Shown here: piece after piece, positions 24,100 through 35,154 of the stretch | How the letters are laid out: every line of letters begins with the position of its first letter | Position numbering within the stretch: the first letter of the stretch is position 1 | Assembly: GCA_951213105.1 (NCBI GenBank) | Contig: OX578134.1 | Coordinates: 134,536,793-134,600,792, forward strand | Direction: 5' to 3' | Origin: Amaurobius ferox | Taxonomy: Eukaryota; Arthropoda; Arachnida; Araneae; Amaurobiidae | Length of the DNA stretch: 64,000 nucleotides | The notes under the pieces: model-generated | What the model was told of the DNA's origin: nothing | The model's input: only the letters and a program-made list of their open reading frames with translations | The model's database searches: none | Made by a program: the position numbers and the translations under genes

Positions 24100-24290
24100 C
24101 TCCAGAAGCCCCCTGGTGACCTAGAAGACAGAATCTTTGCACAGTATAGACCATCGGACAAAGCCTAATATTGTCGAACTTTCGATTCCCCCTCCTGGTG
24201 CGAATATTGTGGGTTTTATTAAGTGTCTTTACAGACCCTCAACAGCCCTCGAGTTCTTAAAAGGCGAGATTTTGCATACCTATAATTTCG
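24100..24290. repeat. GC-richer repeat unit related to the 27 kb array
   Basis: ACTCCAGAAGCCCCCTGGTG, then GACAGAATCTTTGCACAGTA and CTTTCGATTCCCCCTCCTGG, parallel CCTCCAGACCTCCCACCCCC, GGCAGAACATTTGCATACAG and ATTTAGATTTTCTTCCTAG at 27687-27805. No coding frame. Confidence 0.5.
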
Positions 24291-24364
24291 ACCACTGTTA
24301 GAAAATTGCTGTTAAAAATATTAATGTTTTATTGTTGATTATTGTTGGATTTCTTGACTTGTCT

Positions 24365-24420
24365 GTTTTATTTACTATTTATTTATTATCCAAGCCCTTC
24401 AGCTCATCCAAAGAGTGTAA
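24365..24420 (-). mobile_element. 3' end of the reverse-strand LINE
   Basis: On the reverse strand GGATGAGCTGAAGGGCTTGG is followed by ATAATAAATAAATAGTAAATA, an A-rich tail made of TAAA/TAA repeats as expected of I/Jockey-type LINEs. It lies directly downstream of the ORF2 remnant. Confidence 0.6.
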
Positions 24421-26965
24421 AACAGTTACAAGAGACTGCCGAAAAACACAAAAAAGGAGAATAGTACAGAAAAACAGATAAACAAAACAATCACATAAAC
24501 AAGACATACATAGATATACATAGAAATTATACATAGAAATGTGATACAATTATACGTGCAGTCTAAAATAACACCTAATAATACAAGAAACAATAATAAT
24601 TAAGTAAATAATAATACAGGAATATACAAGAAACGATGGGAAAATTTTTTAAAAAACAAGGCCAGGAAGAGGAAGAGAGAAAAATGTGAACAGAAACATA
24701 AAAGTAAATACATGTTAATAAAAATTAAAAACAAAGGCAAAATAGAACAGCGTATATAGTGAAACAATTATTTATTAATCAGAACAACATTGAAAGCATA
24801 AGTTACTCATAAACACATTATCAAACACTATCTGAAATATCTTTTGCAATAAGAATATAGTTTTAAATCTTATCAATAGAATTTTATTTTTACAGATGTT
24901 AGAAAACCATAGTGGTTAATTTGCAGTAGTAGTTTTTGTTAACTGATTTTTTTTAATGAGGACAAGAAAAATATAATGAACTCCATATCGGTTGCAGATA
25001 CAATTCTAAATAGATTTAATTTTAAAATAATATAGGTAATCACGAAATGGGCCTTGACCAGTAAGAAAATAAATTAAACATTTATTACAAATGTGCAACT
25101 TGGGGTGTACAACTGGTAAAAATGACATAATTCTTGATGGATCATGAAGTGTGAGAAGAAATATAATCATTTGAGAAAGTTTACTAGAGATCAATTAATG
25201 AAGTTTTACAGAATTTAGATAAACAAGAACAGCGAAATGGAATTTTTTCTTCAATACCAGTTTCGTTGCCAATTAACCCAACATGAGATTTGACCCAGGA
25301 CAAATTAATTTAACGTTTAGAAATTAAAACTTTGTATAATTATATTTATTTGTAACAATTATATTTCTAATAACTACATTTCTTTGATATAAATATATTT
25401 ATTAGAAATTAAGTTTAAAGCAAAAATTGAGTAAAAACTGCCTGTATATATATTCACATGTAAATTTTTTTTTAAAGCCCAATCAGCGGCATAGCCTATG
25501 CCAGTTATTTCAGCTTGAAAAATTGTGTTCCTTGCGTCCAGTTTATAACAGCGGACCTCGTCCAATAGATCGTGCTTAAAAATGTAAATAGCAAAACCAG
25601 CAATTTCATCGATTTCTGAACCATCTGTATAAATTTTAGAACCATAATTAATTTTATCATTATAATTTGTAAAAGAGACGATACGATTTGATAGTAGAAT
25701 ATCAGAAATAGGACTAATGAAATCAATTTGTGAAGGGGGAAGCAAAACGAACTGGAGAAGATATTGATTCTTTGTTCCCAAAACATATATTTTTGTGTAG
25801 AATATTCATGACAAGGTGAATAAGGGGAATACCTAAAATAGGAAAGAGTGAGGTACTTGAAAAGATCTGATAACTTGAAGAGAAATTTAATAATTATAAT
25901 CTTAAAAGAGAAATTATAGATTTTTGTTCTGTATAAATGTCAAATGTTTACCCCAGAACCGTATACAATAATATTTTCTATAACAGTTTGATACTATATT
26001 TTTAAAAGTGTTTTGTTGACACCCCAATTATTCCCAGATATTTTCCCAAAAATAGAACACCATTTTAAACATTTCTCTTTTAGGATATAGAAATGTGTGC
26101 TCCAGGTTAATTTATCGTCAATAATTATGCCTAAACATTTTTAAATGAGTAGAATTTTTTATGGATCCTCACTGTAATTTAAAAACTGGGTTTATTTTCA
26201 GCCTGATCTGCGTTTGCAGAAAATAATTGAACAGCTTTTGTCAATAGAAATTTCGAAATGTACAGAAAGAATCATAAATCAATTTTAAGAGAAAGGTTAG
26301 TTTTAAATTCCAGATTTTGGCGGGTATTACCATAAATGACCACCTCAAGGTCATCAGCGAAGGTTTGAAAATAAAAATGGTCACTATTAAGTAGTAGAAT
26401 TTCGTTAAAATATAGATTCCCCAATATTGGTGCAATAACAGAGCCTTACGGTGATCCTTTAGAAATAAATTTAAACAGAGTTAAAGATCCCTTAATATAA
26501 GTGACGGATCTATAATTAAGGTATGAAAAAAGAAAAGCACAAAAAGAAATAGAAATATTTATTTTTTCAAGCGTTAAAGGGAGAAAGCTCCAGTCAAATT
26601 ATCAAACTCTCCACGAACATCAATAGTTGTTAAAGCAACAAAATTTAAAGACCAGAAGCCCTCAATTATGCCAAGGAGTTTATGAGTAGCATCTTCACAG
26701 TTGTGAAGTTTCCGAAAACCAAATTGATTAGGATAAAGAACGTCCTAAGACTTTATTAAAAGATAAAGTGTATGGACCAAGACACTTTCAAAAAATTTTC
26801 TTACAGTAGGTACTAAATAAATGGGACGATAAGTAGAGCAAATTGTAGGATCTCTGCCAGTCGACTTATCTGTTGCCGAATGTTTTCAGAATTATTTTAC
26901 TTTCCATGAAAATGGATAATTTGTAAAGCTGTATGTTTTTCGGATATATGCTTCAAGTTCTCATT
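24421..26965 (-). pseudogene. LINE ORF2 remnant: RT, RNase H and C-terminal region
   Basis: This is a decayed non-LTR retrotransposon read from high to low coordinates. Near 26865-26775 the frame gives STGRDPTICSTYRPI then LVPTVRKFFESV, matching the conserved RT segment around Y-R-P-I-S-L. Near 26460-26330, GSVIAPILGNLYFNEIL then FADDLEVVIYG supply RT motifs B and C; the FADD catalytic aspartates are at 26350-26361. RNase H follows at 25750-25390: KIYTDGSEIDEIAGFAIYIF with the first catalytic D, then IFQAEITGI (catalytic E) and INIYTGS, where the usual D of the TDS motif is G. At 25090-25020 FLTGQGPFRDYLYYFKI fits the C-terminal segment. Several frameshifts and stops intervene; endonuclease and ORF1 are missing. 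Confidence 0.82.
25374..25781 (-). pseudogene. RNase H domain of the LINE (longest open piece)
   Basis: An uninterrupted 135-codon frame carries YTDGSEIDE (residues 51-59), a buried IYIF strand, FQAEITGIGYAADWALKK and NIYTGSFYSIFAL. The order D..E..(D) is that of retroelement RNase H, which removes RNA from the RNA/DNA hybrid during reverse transcription. The third catalytic aspartate reads glycine, so the domain is probably dead even before counting the flanking frameshifts. Confidence 0.75.
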
Positions 26966-27059
26966 TTTAATGTTTAACAAAAAGTTCACTCATTTCCGTA
27001 CAATTGCTTCAAATCATTCTAGAGTGAGTTGGAAATTCTGGAAATCATTAATAATTATA
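26966..27059. other. 5' truncation zone of the LINE
   Basis: RT homology stops near 26965. A short ATA/ATAATA run at 27045-27080 follows. Confidence 0.4.
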
Positions 27060-27850
27060 ATAATGATAATAATAATAAATATTGGCCACTGGACCGAACC
27101 TAGCGAAGCCGGATATTTCATATTTCTTCTAGAGTGGACAAAATGGGGAAGGAAGGTTACAATATCTCAAAACCCTCCCGAAAACCCCATTATGGGCATA
27201 AAAGGCTTAAACTCGACTAGAGTAGAACTTATCTGGGTCAATTTTCAATTGAGACAACTATTTTCGACTCTAAAAAATACATTGTTAAGAAAAATAAAAC
27301 TTATTAAAAACAGTTGCTGCTTAATTCTTTTGGAATGTTAGTTCCTTTGTCCTTGGCAGAATTAAATACTAGTCTATACAATAATCATCTAATGAATTTT
27401 TGTTTTTATAAATCTTCTATAAGCTTGCCTGAGAACTATAGAACAAAATTTTTGCAAATTTATGGTATCAAACACAGGAAAGAATCTAACAGAGACGGAC
27501 TTTATTTTACCCTTTGGAGGCAATGAAAAAGGTTTAAAAATATTTTTAAATTCCCCAGAAATGCCCCCAATGAGCCAGAAGTCTCAACCTTTACATCGGA
27601 AACGGGTGAAAACTTACGAAGACGGATTTTCGATTTCTCATGGACTGAGTAGAAAATAAGGTGGGTTTGAAAAATATTATAAGACCCTCCAGACCTCCCA
27701 CCCCCTCCCACACACACTTCCATCTATAAGGCAGAACATTTGCATACAGGTAGTATAATCCAAGGGACAAAATCTAACTAAACCGGAATTTAGATTTTCT
27801 TCCTAGTCGTGCAGAAAATGGCGATTTCAGCAAAGTCTTCTCAGACCATA
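27060..27850. repeat. Degenerate tandem repeat, units about 150-190 bp
   Basis: Related phrases recur: ACCCTCCCGAAAACCCC (27170), TTCCCCAGAAATGCCCCC (27551) and ACCCTCCAGACCTCCCACCC (27684); and GGTATCAAACACAGG-AAAGAATCTAAC-GAGACGGACTTTATTTTACC (27463), AGACGGATTTTCGATTTCTC (27619), ACAAAATCTAAC-TAAACCGGAATTTAGATTTTC (27768). Units are strongly diverged and parts are missing. Short frames through it are not conserved between units. Confidence 0.55.
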
Positions 27851-27934
27851 AAGAAACCTCGGCAACTTATAAGTCTAAATATTTGCCCAAGTGTAATATA
27901 TATTTATAGCGTAAATTTTCTCTTAAAACATTTA

Positions 27935-28307
27935 TTTTTCAGGATCTGCTACAAAAAAAAAAAGCTCAGATGATGACTGATTTGGATTCAGCATCAAAGT
28001 CTGGAGAAGATTGGAGATTCACTAATGATTTCAACTTTTGGTTCATTTTCCACTTCCGGTCCATTAAAACTGAAAACATCTATTGAAACATATATTTCTC
28101 AAGATTGACTATAGATAAAGCTTAGATGATAACTTTCATGAATTCAGCGCAAAATTCTGGGGAGAGGGGATAGATTTACTAAAGATTTTCACTTTCGGGA
28201 TTTTTGCAATTGCCCAAAAAATCTATTTGTCAGGGCTGTCTGTGAAAAAGATTCGATGATGATTGATATAGATTTAGCATCACGTTCTAAAGGGGATTTG
28301 TGGGTTC
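27935..28307. repeat. Degenerate tandem repeat, three units of about 140-150 bp
   Basis: CTCAGATGATGACTGATTTGG-TTCAGCATCAAAG (27964), CTTAGATGATAACTTTCATG-TTCAGCGCAAAAT (28121) and TTCGATGATGATTGATATAG-TTTAGCATCACG (28251) head successive units, each followed by GGAGA/GGGGA and a CACTAA-GA-TTC-ACTTT stretch. The third unit is split by the 5S SINE. Confidence 0.7.
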
Positions 28308-28322
28308 ACTAAGGACTTCCAT
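28308..28322 (+). repeat. Left target-site duplication of the 5S SINE
   Basis: ACTAAGGACTTCCAT is repeated exactly at 28710-28724. Confidence 0.9.
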
Positions 28323-28709
28323 ATGCCAACGGCCCTACCGTGCCGGAAACACCGGTTCTCGTTAGATCACCGAAGTCAAGCAGCATCGGGCGCGGTTAAT
28401 ATTTGGGTAGGTGACCACCTGGGAACACCGAGTGCTGTTGCCACATTTCGGACGCGGTGGCCCGGTGGTTTGCCCGCTGGATTTGCACGCTGCCACAACT
28501 GCCGCCGTGTTCATGCGGAGTACGAACACGCTAAACATGTGGGTCCGTAAGTCCTTCCGAGAGGTGGGTGGTAGGGGAAGGGTGGTATTGTCCCTGTGAA
28601 TGCCTCCCCCACTGGGTTCCGGTCTAAATTGGGTGGCACTTCCCGGCTGTCCAAACGGTTACCTTACACCTTTTTAGTAGGTCGGACGGTCTGAGTCTCA
28701 AGAACAACA
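28323..28709 (+). mobile_element. 5S rRNA-headed SINE, full length
   Basis: The head (28325-28442) is 5S rRNA-like over its whole length: GCCAACGGCCCTACCG at the start, CACCGGTTCTCG, GATCACCGAAGTCAAGCAGC, GGGCGCGGTTAATATTTGGG and GTGACCACCTGGGAACACCG; these include the internal A-box, intermediate element and C-box used by TFIIIA and Pol III. It is followed by a segment with a tRNA A-box-like GGTGGCCCGGTGGTTTGC, a central region holding GGTCTAAATTGGGTGGCAC, and a tail AGTCTCAAGAACAACAAC. A perfect 15 bp target-site duplication proves retrotransposition by LINE machinery. Short frames through it are not genes. Confidence 0.92.
28325..28442 (+). rRNA. 5S rRNA-like head of the SINE (pseudogene)
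   Basis: About 118 bases, close to the 119-120 of animal 5S rRNA. The last bases read TGTTGCC in place of a GTTGGC-type end, and transcription would run on into the SINE body because no T-run terminator follows. It is a promoter domain of a mobile element, not a functional ribosomal gene. Confidence 0.85.
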
Positions 28710-28724
28710 ACTAAGGACTTCCAT
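28710..28724 (+). repeat. Right target-site duplication of the 5S SINE
   Basis: Exact repeat of 28308-28322. Confidence 0.9.
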
Positions 28725-29166
28725 TTCCGTTTCTACATATGGCACTTCTGGTTATCCCAAATATTCGTGTGATTGTGCGAAATAAGTTTGCAAAATGAAT
28801 AAAAATGCTTAACATTCCGTCAAAAATGAAGTGTACACACCATTTCACCATTTGTCATAATATGAAGGTTCCTTCATATTTCTTTCATTAAAATAGCTCA
28901 TAAGTTAAAGTAAATGATACATTAATAAAATGGGATATACAATTCTTTTACATCAGTTAAATATTAAAACCTGCATATTGCCTCGGGATAACGGCAGTAT
29001 TTGCTATTAAAACAGTTTGAAATCTTCTTTTAGGGCAGAATATTTCTATTTAAGATATTTTCTATAAATAAATACTCTTTTGTTTATATACAAACAAGAT
29101 TTTATTTATAAATTAACGAAGATTCAACCAAATCATTAAACTCCAAGGGGATTTTTACTTAAAAAC

Positions 29167-29170
<4 letters not shown>
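28725..29170. other. Gene-free AT-rich stretch
   Basis: It begins with the other half of the interrupted tandem unit and then shows no recognisable feature. Confidence 0.5.

Positions 29171-29248
<78 letters not shown>
29171..29248. repeat. (TA)n microsatellite
   Basis: About 78 bases of pure alternating AT. Confidence 0.97.
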
Positions 29249-29255
<7 letters not shown>

Positions 29256-29320
29256 TATATATACATATACAGATTTCAAAGGAATAGAAGGGGAAAATGC
29301 CAACAGTTAAAATATTAAAT

Positions 29321-29389
29321 GACCAAAGGGGATTTTGACCCCTTGTTCCCGGTTATAGCATGCTATTACACCATGGTAATACTCCCGCA
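29321..29389 (-). mobile_element. tRNA-like head of a SINE or tRNA pseudogene
   Basis: Reverse strand GCGGGAGTATTACCATGGTG, AATAGCATGCTATAACCGGG and AGGGGTCAAAATCCCC: the last is a T-arm with a B-box-like GGTCAAAATCC and a G-C rich stem, and the first contains a loose A-box. Spacing is tRNA-like, but the acceptor stem is not closed, so a SINE head or decayed tRNA is more likely than a working gene. Confidence 0.35.
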
Positions 29390-29602
29390 GCCGATATCTT
29401 ACTGAAGCTAAATTTCCGAAAGTATGTCAAGTCAAAGACATGAAATGCGAATCAGAACGAACAACATCCAAAGAAACGAAGTATAAGCTGAAGAACAGAG
29501 TAGAAAATGCAGTATTGCGCCTTACGGATTAAGTCTTTTTTCATTTTACGTATTTTTCATACTATAGTATGCATTGGTTTTAGTATTTTTAATCTCATAT
29601 TT

Positions 29603-30169
<567 letters not shown>

Positions 30170-30400
30170 CAAAGGTAGTCACAATCCAAGTATCAAATTC
30201 ACTTGATATGTTCCACTCCACATGATGTGGCCAGCACATTCATCGAATTCAATGTTTTTGACAACGTCTGTGATATTTTCGGGTGAGCTGTCTGCCCACC
30301 TACCTCCTTCAAGAAATGCAAACTGTTCTTATACAGGAATTGCCCCTGTCTCTGAATCACGAGATTAAGACTACAAATCGTCAGTTAAAAGCTTATATTA
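30170..30400 (-). other. Coding-like segment ending at a GTAAGT donor
   Basis: On the reverse strand a frame from ~30345 reads EQFAFLEGGRWADSSPENIT, DVVKNIEFDECAGHIMWSGT and YQVNLILGL to a stop near 30182; one stop precedes EQF, with SETGAIPV before it. A second frame ends FDTWIVTTFV right at a perfect 5' splice site, GTGTAAGT (reverse strand, about 30175). Codon use is more balanced than in flanking DNA. No family is recognised. It may be a host exon with an assembly error, or a dying one. Confidence 0.2.
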
Positions 30401-31429
30401 CGATCCGAAGGGACCATATTTCATATTAAGTATCATTCGGCCCCTCAATGAATTATTCAGAATGTTTATCATCTCTATGCATACTTTAGTTGTGGCAATT
30501 TAGGAGTAAATAAATCTTCTACGTGTGTATATTTCGTCTCATTAAAGTATGCATGTCTAAATAATTCATGAAGTTATGTCCCTGTAAAATTTGGAGTCAA
30601 TCACTACAGAATTGCACTAATTAGGCCCAATTTACTTACTATTCCGCGTTTAACTTCAGAAGGGTAATGTATTCTCTCTAATTAATTGTAAAGTAGGTCT
30701 TATAGTACTTTTGTAAATAGGAGCGCAAGCAAGAATTGTGGCGGTCCTGCCTCCTATAAGAATTAAACAAATTGAAACTACTCAGAAATATATACAATTA
30801 TAAAAAATAAGCATTATGTAGAAAATATCTGCAAAATTTAGTTGTGAATTGCAAGGACTTGTATATACATTGTGTATATGGCCGCGCCCACATTGGCCAC
30901 TCCAATAGTTAGCCTTCGTAATTTTCTTGGGGTTATGAAATAGTGTCTATCTGCAATAAATATGAAAGGAGAAAATTTCTAAGCAGATGGTCTCATTTCA
31001 AATCAATATTTCACTTGGAACTAAAATGACCAAGAAATAATACAAAAATTGAAATATCTTTTCAGTGCACATTTCATTACGGCACTAATTCCGCTATTTT
31101 CAAGTTTAAATTTCATTTTATTTTATTTATAACCCTACAAGTCATAGGTAAATTTTTTCGACTACATCCATTTGGACGATGATTAATTAAAATTAAAACG
31201 GATAGTATTATTCTATCTCCCCAAAGAGTATGACATTGCGAAAAATTAACATTGAAATATTTTGTACTTACATTTCTTATGTACCAATAATATTATAAAA
31301 GTATATATTATATAAAAAATGATTTTATTTAAATGTAATTAGTAATGAGAAATACATATATATATATACATGTAAAATAATACCTGTAAAATATAAATAA
31401 CCAAAACATTTTGTTTTCGGAAAGCCCAA
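30401..31429. other. Gene-free AT-rich stretch
   Basis: A short GC-richer patch at about 30881-30910 (GGCCGCGCCCACATTGGCC) stands out but carries no frame. Nothing else recognised. Confidence 0.5.
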
Positions 31430-31700
31430 GTACTATTCAGAATATTTTTTTGAACTTTCCGCAAAAAATTCAAAAAGAAAACTTTAAAAAAATGTGACAT
31501 TCTTGAAAGGCGACGCCTTTGTTATCCTTAGAATCTTCCTCGAAGTTTTGAACTCGCCCGCACACTTATTCGTGGAGAATGGAGAAAAGATAAATGAAGA
31601 GAAATTCCTCTAAATTTCGCTAAGTGTCTTGGCAATTAGATTAGAAATACATTCAGAGAGAATTACTTAGTGTGAATGAGTTCTAGGAAAAATCATAGGT
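31430..31700. repeat. Dispersed repeat family E, copy
   Basis: Shares CCTTTGTTATCCTTAGAATC, TATTCGTGGAGAATGGAGAA, AATTAGATTAGAAATACATT and GAGAGAATTACTT with 35305-35500. Both end in an AAAAATCA stretch and are non-coding. Confidence 0.75.
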
Positions 31701-32459
31701 TTTGTTTTCGTCCGTTGCATCGCAGTCTCAATCACTGAATTTGTTTATCCTTATGAATGACTGTATGTTTATTTATTTAAATGAATTGTAGATGCTCAGA
31801 AATCCACCAAAATGTGGCTTAATAAAGCTATGATCGTGCTCTTATTGCTAATAAGAGTATTAACAGGATAATTTTATACTTTTTTATCTTTCTGCAGCAT
31901 GAAATATCAGATACCTGCAGTAGTAGCAAAGTTGCTATGAGTTACAATATCGCTAACAGCCGTTGAAAAGTTGAAATAAAATGCAATGAATTACTCTTAT
32001 AAAATGTTATCGATTGCTATGAAAAGTTAATGAAATGGAATCATTCTTATGAAATTTATATTTAGCTGCGTAGTAGGACATAATTTGTCTGTCTAGAGAT
32101 GCTCATTATTGTGTGTCCTAGCAAGTTTTATTGCTTCCATTGCAGGTTTTGCCTATTCCATGTTGAAAATCATAAATAACCTGGTCCATGAGTTTTGTGA
32201 TCTGCAGTGAGAATGCGTTTATAGATTTCTAACTACTCTTTAAAGGCATACTATGTTAAATATCGATTCGTGTTCTGAAATGCTTATCACATGAAAATTG
32301 TTTACCTAATTAAATTCAATGCTATGTTTCTAAGCTTCAGTGATACCGGGTGGTAAATTAAAGTACTCAATTCAACGTGATTATTATCGGATATCTACAT
32401 AGCTAGCTGTTCAAATACAACAAATTTGGTATGATGACATTTTAGGACATGCGGAAGAT
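31701..32459. other. Gene-free AT-rich stretch
   Basis: Nothing recognised. Confidence 0.5.
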
Positions 32460-32835
32460 ACTAAAGTGAAGAAAAATAGTCCTTTGAATTTTCACTTCTA
32501 ATTCGAATTTAAGAAATATTAGAATATTTCACTGAACTGAAAGCTGGGAGGGATAGAAGGAGACCAAAACCGAGATTTCGGCTCGAGTGGAAGTGCTTGC
32601 TCGATAATGAAAAAAAAATGAATTTGAATGCTATTTCTTTTTTGCCCTGTTACCCTTGATTTGGATTTTTGAAATTATAGATTTTTCCTTTCGGTTTCCC
32701 GAAGCGGAGACTGTTCAATTTTCACCAAAATCAATATTCTGGCTATAGTGGAAATTCTGGATAATTTTGATACATATGCACTGAAGTGACTGCCCCATCA
32801 GTTAATCATTTCTGTGCATATTATATAGATATTGT
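32460..32835. repeat. Dispersed repeat family C, copy 3
   Basis: Two tandem units with GAGACCAAAACCGAGATTTC-GAGTGGAAGTGCTTG (32550-32605) and CACCAAAATCAATATTC-TATAGTGGAAATTCTGG (32722-32760); it ends GTGCATATTATATAGAT as at 11690. Confidence 0.65.
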
Positions 32836-32954
32836 TAACAAGTTGAAAGGAGTTATACAGTCATAAAATAGAAGCTAAAATTTTATACATAGGTCTAGTG
32901 TTAGTAAATTCATATTGCCAAGAGCTCAGGCAGTTCTTGCAAATAAGAGCAATA

Positions 32955-33211
32955 CTATTTGTACGAAGGAAAAGAAACACTTGAGCAAAGTATAAAACAA
33001 CAAATAGTACAATAATTCAGCATGTTGCTGTTTCGAAGATACGCTAGATCCCCTTCGTCAGTGCAAAAGAACCAACAAATACGAAGACCAAAAGATGAAT
33101 GGGCACGAAAGGAAGAAGTAGGAGGATTATATACCCAAGACCTGGATTGAGAGAGAGTCAATAAAAAAAAAAGCAGCATGAAGAATCACCCAGCTAATCC
33201 GAAACGACAAG
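32955..33211 (-). mobile_element. Inverted PLE terminal repeat (pLTR) piece
   Basis: Read on the reverse strand, CGGATTAGCTGGGTGATTC, TTCATGCTGCTTT, CAATCCAGGTCTTGGGTATA and TCTTTTGGTCTTCGTATTTG match the forward sequence at 34173-34305 (CGGATTGGCTGGGCGGTTC, TTCATGCTGCTTT, AATCCAGGTCTTGAGTATA, TCTTTTGGACTTCGTGTTCG). So the 3' terminal part of the PLE is present twice, facing in opposite directions around the ORF fragment. Inverted partial terminal repeats are a known habit of Penelope-like elements. Translated frames over it are by-products. Confidence 0.7.
33019..33061 (-). ncRNA. Hammerhead-like motif inside the PLE terminal repeat
   Basis: Reverse strand CTGACGA (fits CTGANGA), a 20-base AGGGGATC...GTATCTTC segment, GAAA, then CAGCA-ACA-TGCTG as a good five-pair hairpin in the stem III position. 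The base after stem III is not the usual U, and stem II has G-U pairs and a mismatch next to the core, so it may be inactive. The location in a PLE pLTR agrees with known PLE hammerheads. Confidence 0.45.
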
Positions 33212-33260
33212 CAACACACAAGTTTCTTGTCGTTTCGGATTAGCTGGGCGGTTCCTCATG
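33177..33260. repeat. Inverted repeat, 35 bp arms, 14 bp spacer
   Basis: Arms 33177-33211 and 33226-33260 match at 32 of 35 positions. This is the junction between the inverted terminal piece and the PLE body. Confidence 0.9.
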
Positions 33261-34000
33261 TAACATACAAGTTGCTTGTCGTTTCTCATTACATCTTTCG
33301 TAAACCTTTGTCGGTCTCTCTACAGCCACATATAAATTCCTGCCATCCGCCTATTCAAAAGATTACTGCTTTCAATGCTTTTATCCATCGGTCTTTCAAA
33401 AATTGTTCTACTACGGATTTGTTCAATTCTGAGATCAATTATTCAAAAGCTGTCGCTGTCGATCGTGGTTTCTCTCCCATCATTTTTGATCGTGCAATTC
33501 AGTGTTTTTCTAAAACTTTCTTCGAACTGACTTCTAAAAAAGATTTCGATAACACTATCATTTTAACATTTTAACCGAAAATCAGTCAGCAGATCGTAAT
33601 TTCTTTAAAAAATTCAAATTCGGTATTGCATTTAAACCTTCTAATAAACTCCGATTTTCTAATCGTAAAGATCCTTTAGAAATTCCTAATAGTTGGGGCA
33701 TTTACAGTATTTCTCGCCAGTGTGGTCTTATATTGGTCAAACTAAACATGCTTTAAAATTTCTTATTAAGGAATATAAAAACTATGTCAAAAACAGGATT
33801 TTAATAAATCTTCAATTGCTCAACATTGCTATCAATTGGTCGGCTGTTTTGAATTTTCTTCAGCAAGGATCATACAGAAATGCAGGTCGATCTATGATCT
33901 TGACTCCTTCGAAGCCTTTCATATCCATAAAAATTTCAGTAATTTAGTTAATGACTTCTCGAGCACTTCAGTTTTGTCCACGGTCTGGCAGAAAGCCATG
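33261..34000 (+). pseudogene. Penelope-like element ORF remnant: RT C-terminus and GIY-YIG domain
   Basis: PLEs couple a reverse transcriptase to a GIY-YIG endonuclease that nicks the target. From ~33300 the frame reads FRKPLSVSLQPHINSCHPP, typical of the end of PLE RT (thumb side), then FNAFIHRSFKNCSTTDLFNS and AVAVDRGFSPIIFDRAI. After a frameshift near 33565 it continues ADRNFFKKFKFGIAFKPSN and GIYSISRQC (GIY at 33697-33705). A second shift gives SYIGQTKHALKFLIKEYKN (YIG at 33729-33737), and a third gives SIAQHCYQLVGCFEFSSAR then IYDLDSFEAFHIHKN and a stop near 34000. The conserved Arg after YIG (R-I-K-E-H in relatives) reads L-I-K-E-Y. With three frameshifts and the RT catalytic part missing, the copy is dead. 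Confidence 0.85.
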
Positions 34001-34172
34001 TAATCCCCATTTTAATCCGTTCTATTCCATTGGGGTTCTTATTTGTCCTTTTAACCTTTTTTCGTCGTTTTGGGTCTCATTTATTTTTGTTCTGACTTGA
34101 CTCGCCTTGTTGGGATATTCCTGTTGTGTTTTGGCGCACGCCAATCTTGTGTGTTACTTGTATCTTCGGATT

Positions 34173-34312
34173 GGCTGGGCGGTTCTTCATGCTGCTTTCT
34201 GGTTGGATTTCTTTTAATCCAGGTCTTGAGTATATCATCACCCCTGCTACTTCCTTTCGCGTCAATTCCTCTTTTGGACTTCGTGTTCGTCCTTTCATTT
34301 AACCTTTTGCTT
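34173..34312 (+). mobile_element. PLE 3' terminal region (forward copy)
   Basis: Forward counterpart of 32955-33211, about 170 bp after the ORF stop. It is cut at 34312, where the fold-back family terminus begins, so the hammerhead-like motif present in the inverted copy is missing here. Confidence 0.7.
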
Positions 34313-34415
34313 ACGGGTAGGACAGTGTCCATCCCAAACGACGAACCTCTCAAAAAGACAGGTATTTGACATACCTTATCCCAAACAAAGGGGTATCGAA
34401 CTGTTCCCCCTTTCT
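34313..34415 (+). repeat. Fold-back family fragment
   Basis: CTTACGGGTAGGACAGTGTCC, CATCCCAAACGACGAACCTC and AAAAAGACAGGTATTTGACA match the arms at 18520 and 44051. Only one arm remains. Confidence 0.8.
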
Positions 34416-35154
34416 AGATGGGTCTAGATGGATATTTTCTAGATGGATATTTATTTACCTCTTTCTAAAACGTGTTTTTTCATCGTTTTGGGAATTAAAA
34501 ACTCTCACACAAAAAACTACCGACTTCCTTTTAATTTTCAACATTTAAGTAACATTGAAACTTTCAGTTTCAGTTTAAAGAAAAAATGGAGATCCCAAGC
34601 CTAAAATTGAAGCTGCCATCAGATTTTTAACATGGGTGTCAAGTGTCGACTTATTTTAATTTCTGACTTCTAAGCTTTCTTCAAAACACCTTTAGCTTCC
34701 ATTTAAAAAAATCGAGATTGCAGATAGAAAATTGAGGAATCGATTTTTACCCCTTTCGTAGGAGTTTTTCGAACAAATGTAAAAATCTATTGAATTTTTC
34801 GAATTTTCGAAAGTTTCCGGCAACTTCTGGAATTGAATGCTACATTTTATAAAAACCGCAAAGCGCTAGGTCATTTAAGAGGGACATACCGACATAGAAA
34901 CAAACATGGGTTTTCATGTTTTAGTAGTAAGGTTATTGTACGCATGGCAGTTTTTTACAATTAAACACAATATGTTAACTTTTGCTTAAATGAAAACGTT
35001 TGTATAATAAAAAGTATGTTTTAAAAAATATCTACCTATTTTCTGTAAATTAATGCAACTTTTTAATACGCAAACAAAATGAACTTTTTTTTACATAAAC
35101 GAACAAAACGATATCCATAACACATTTACATGTCTTATGCGTTGAAATAAAATA
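34416..35154. other. Gene-free AT-rich stretch
   Basis: A TAGATGGATATTT duplication occurs near 34425-34450. No gene recognised. Confidence 0.5.

Noticed and set aside
28323..28599. Frames of 62-75 codons in the 5S SINE
   Set aside because: The sequence is a Pol III-type non-coding element; the same region reads as different frames in the 61.3 kb copy.
32955..33179. 74-codon reverse-strand frame
   Set aside because: It is the inverted PLE terminal-repeat piece, which is non-coding in the forward copy.
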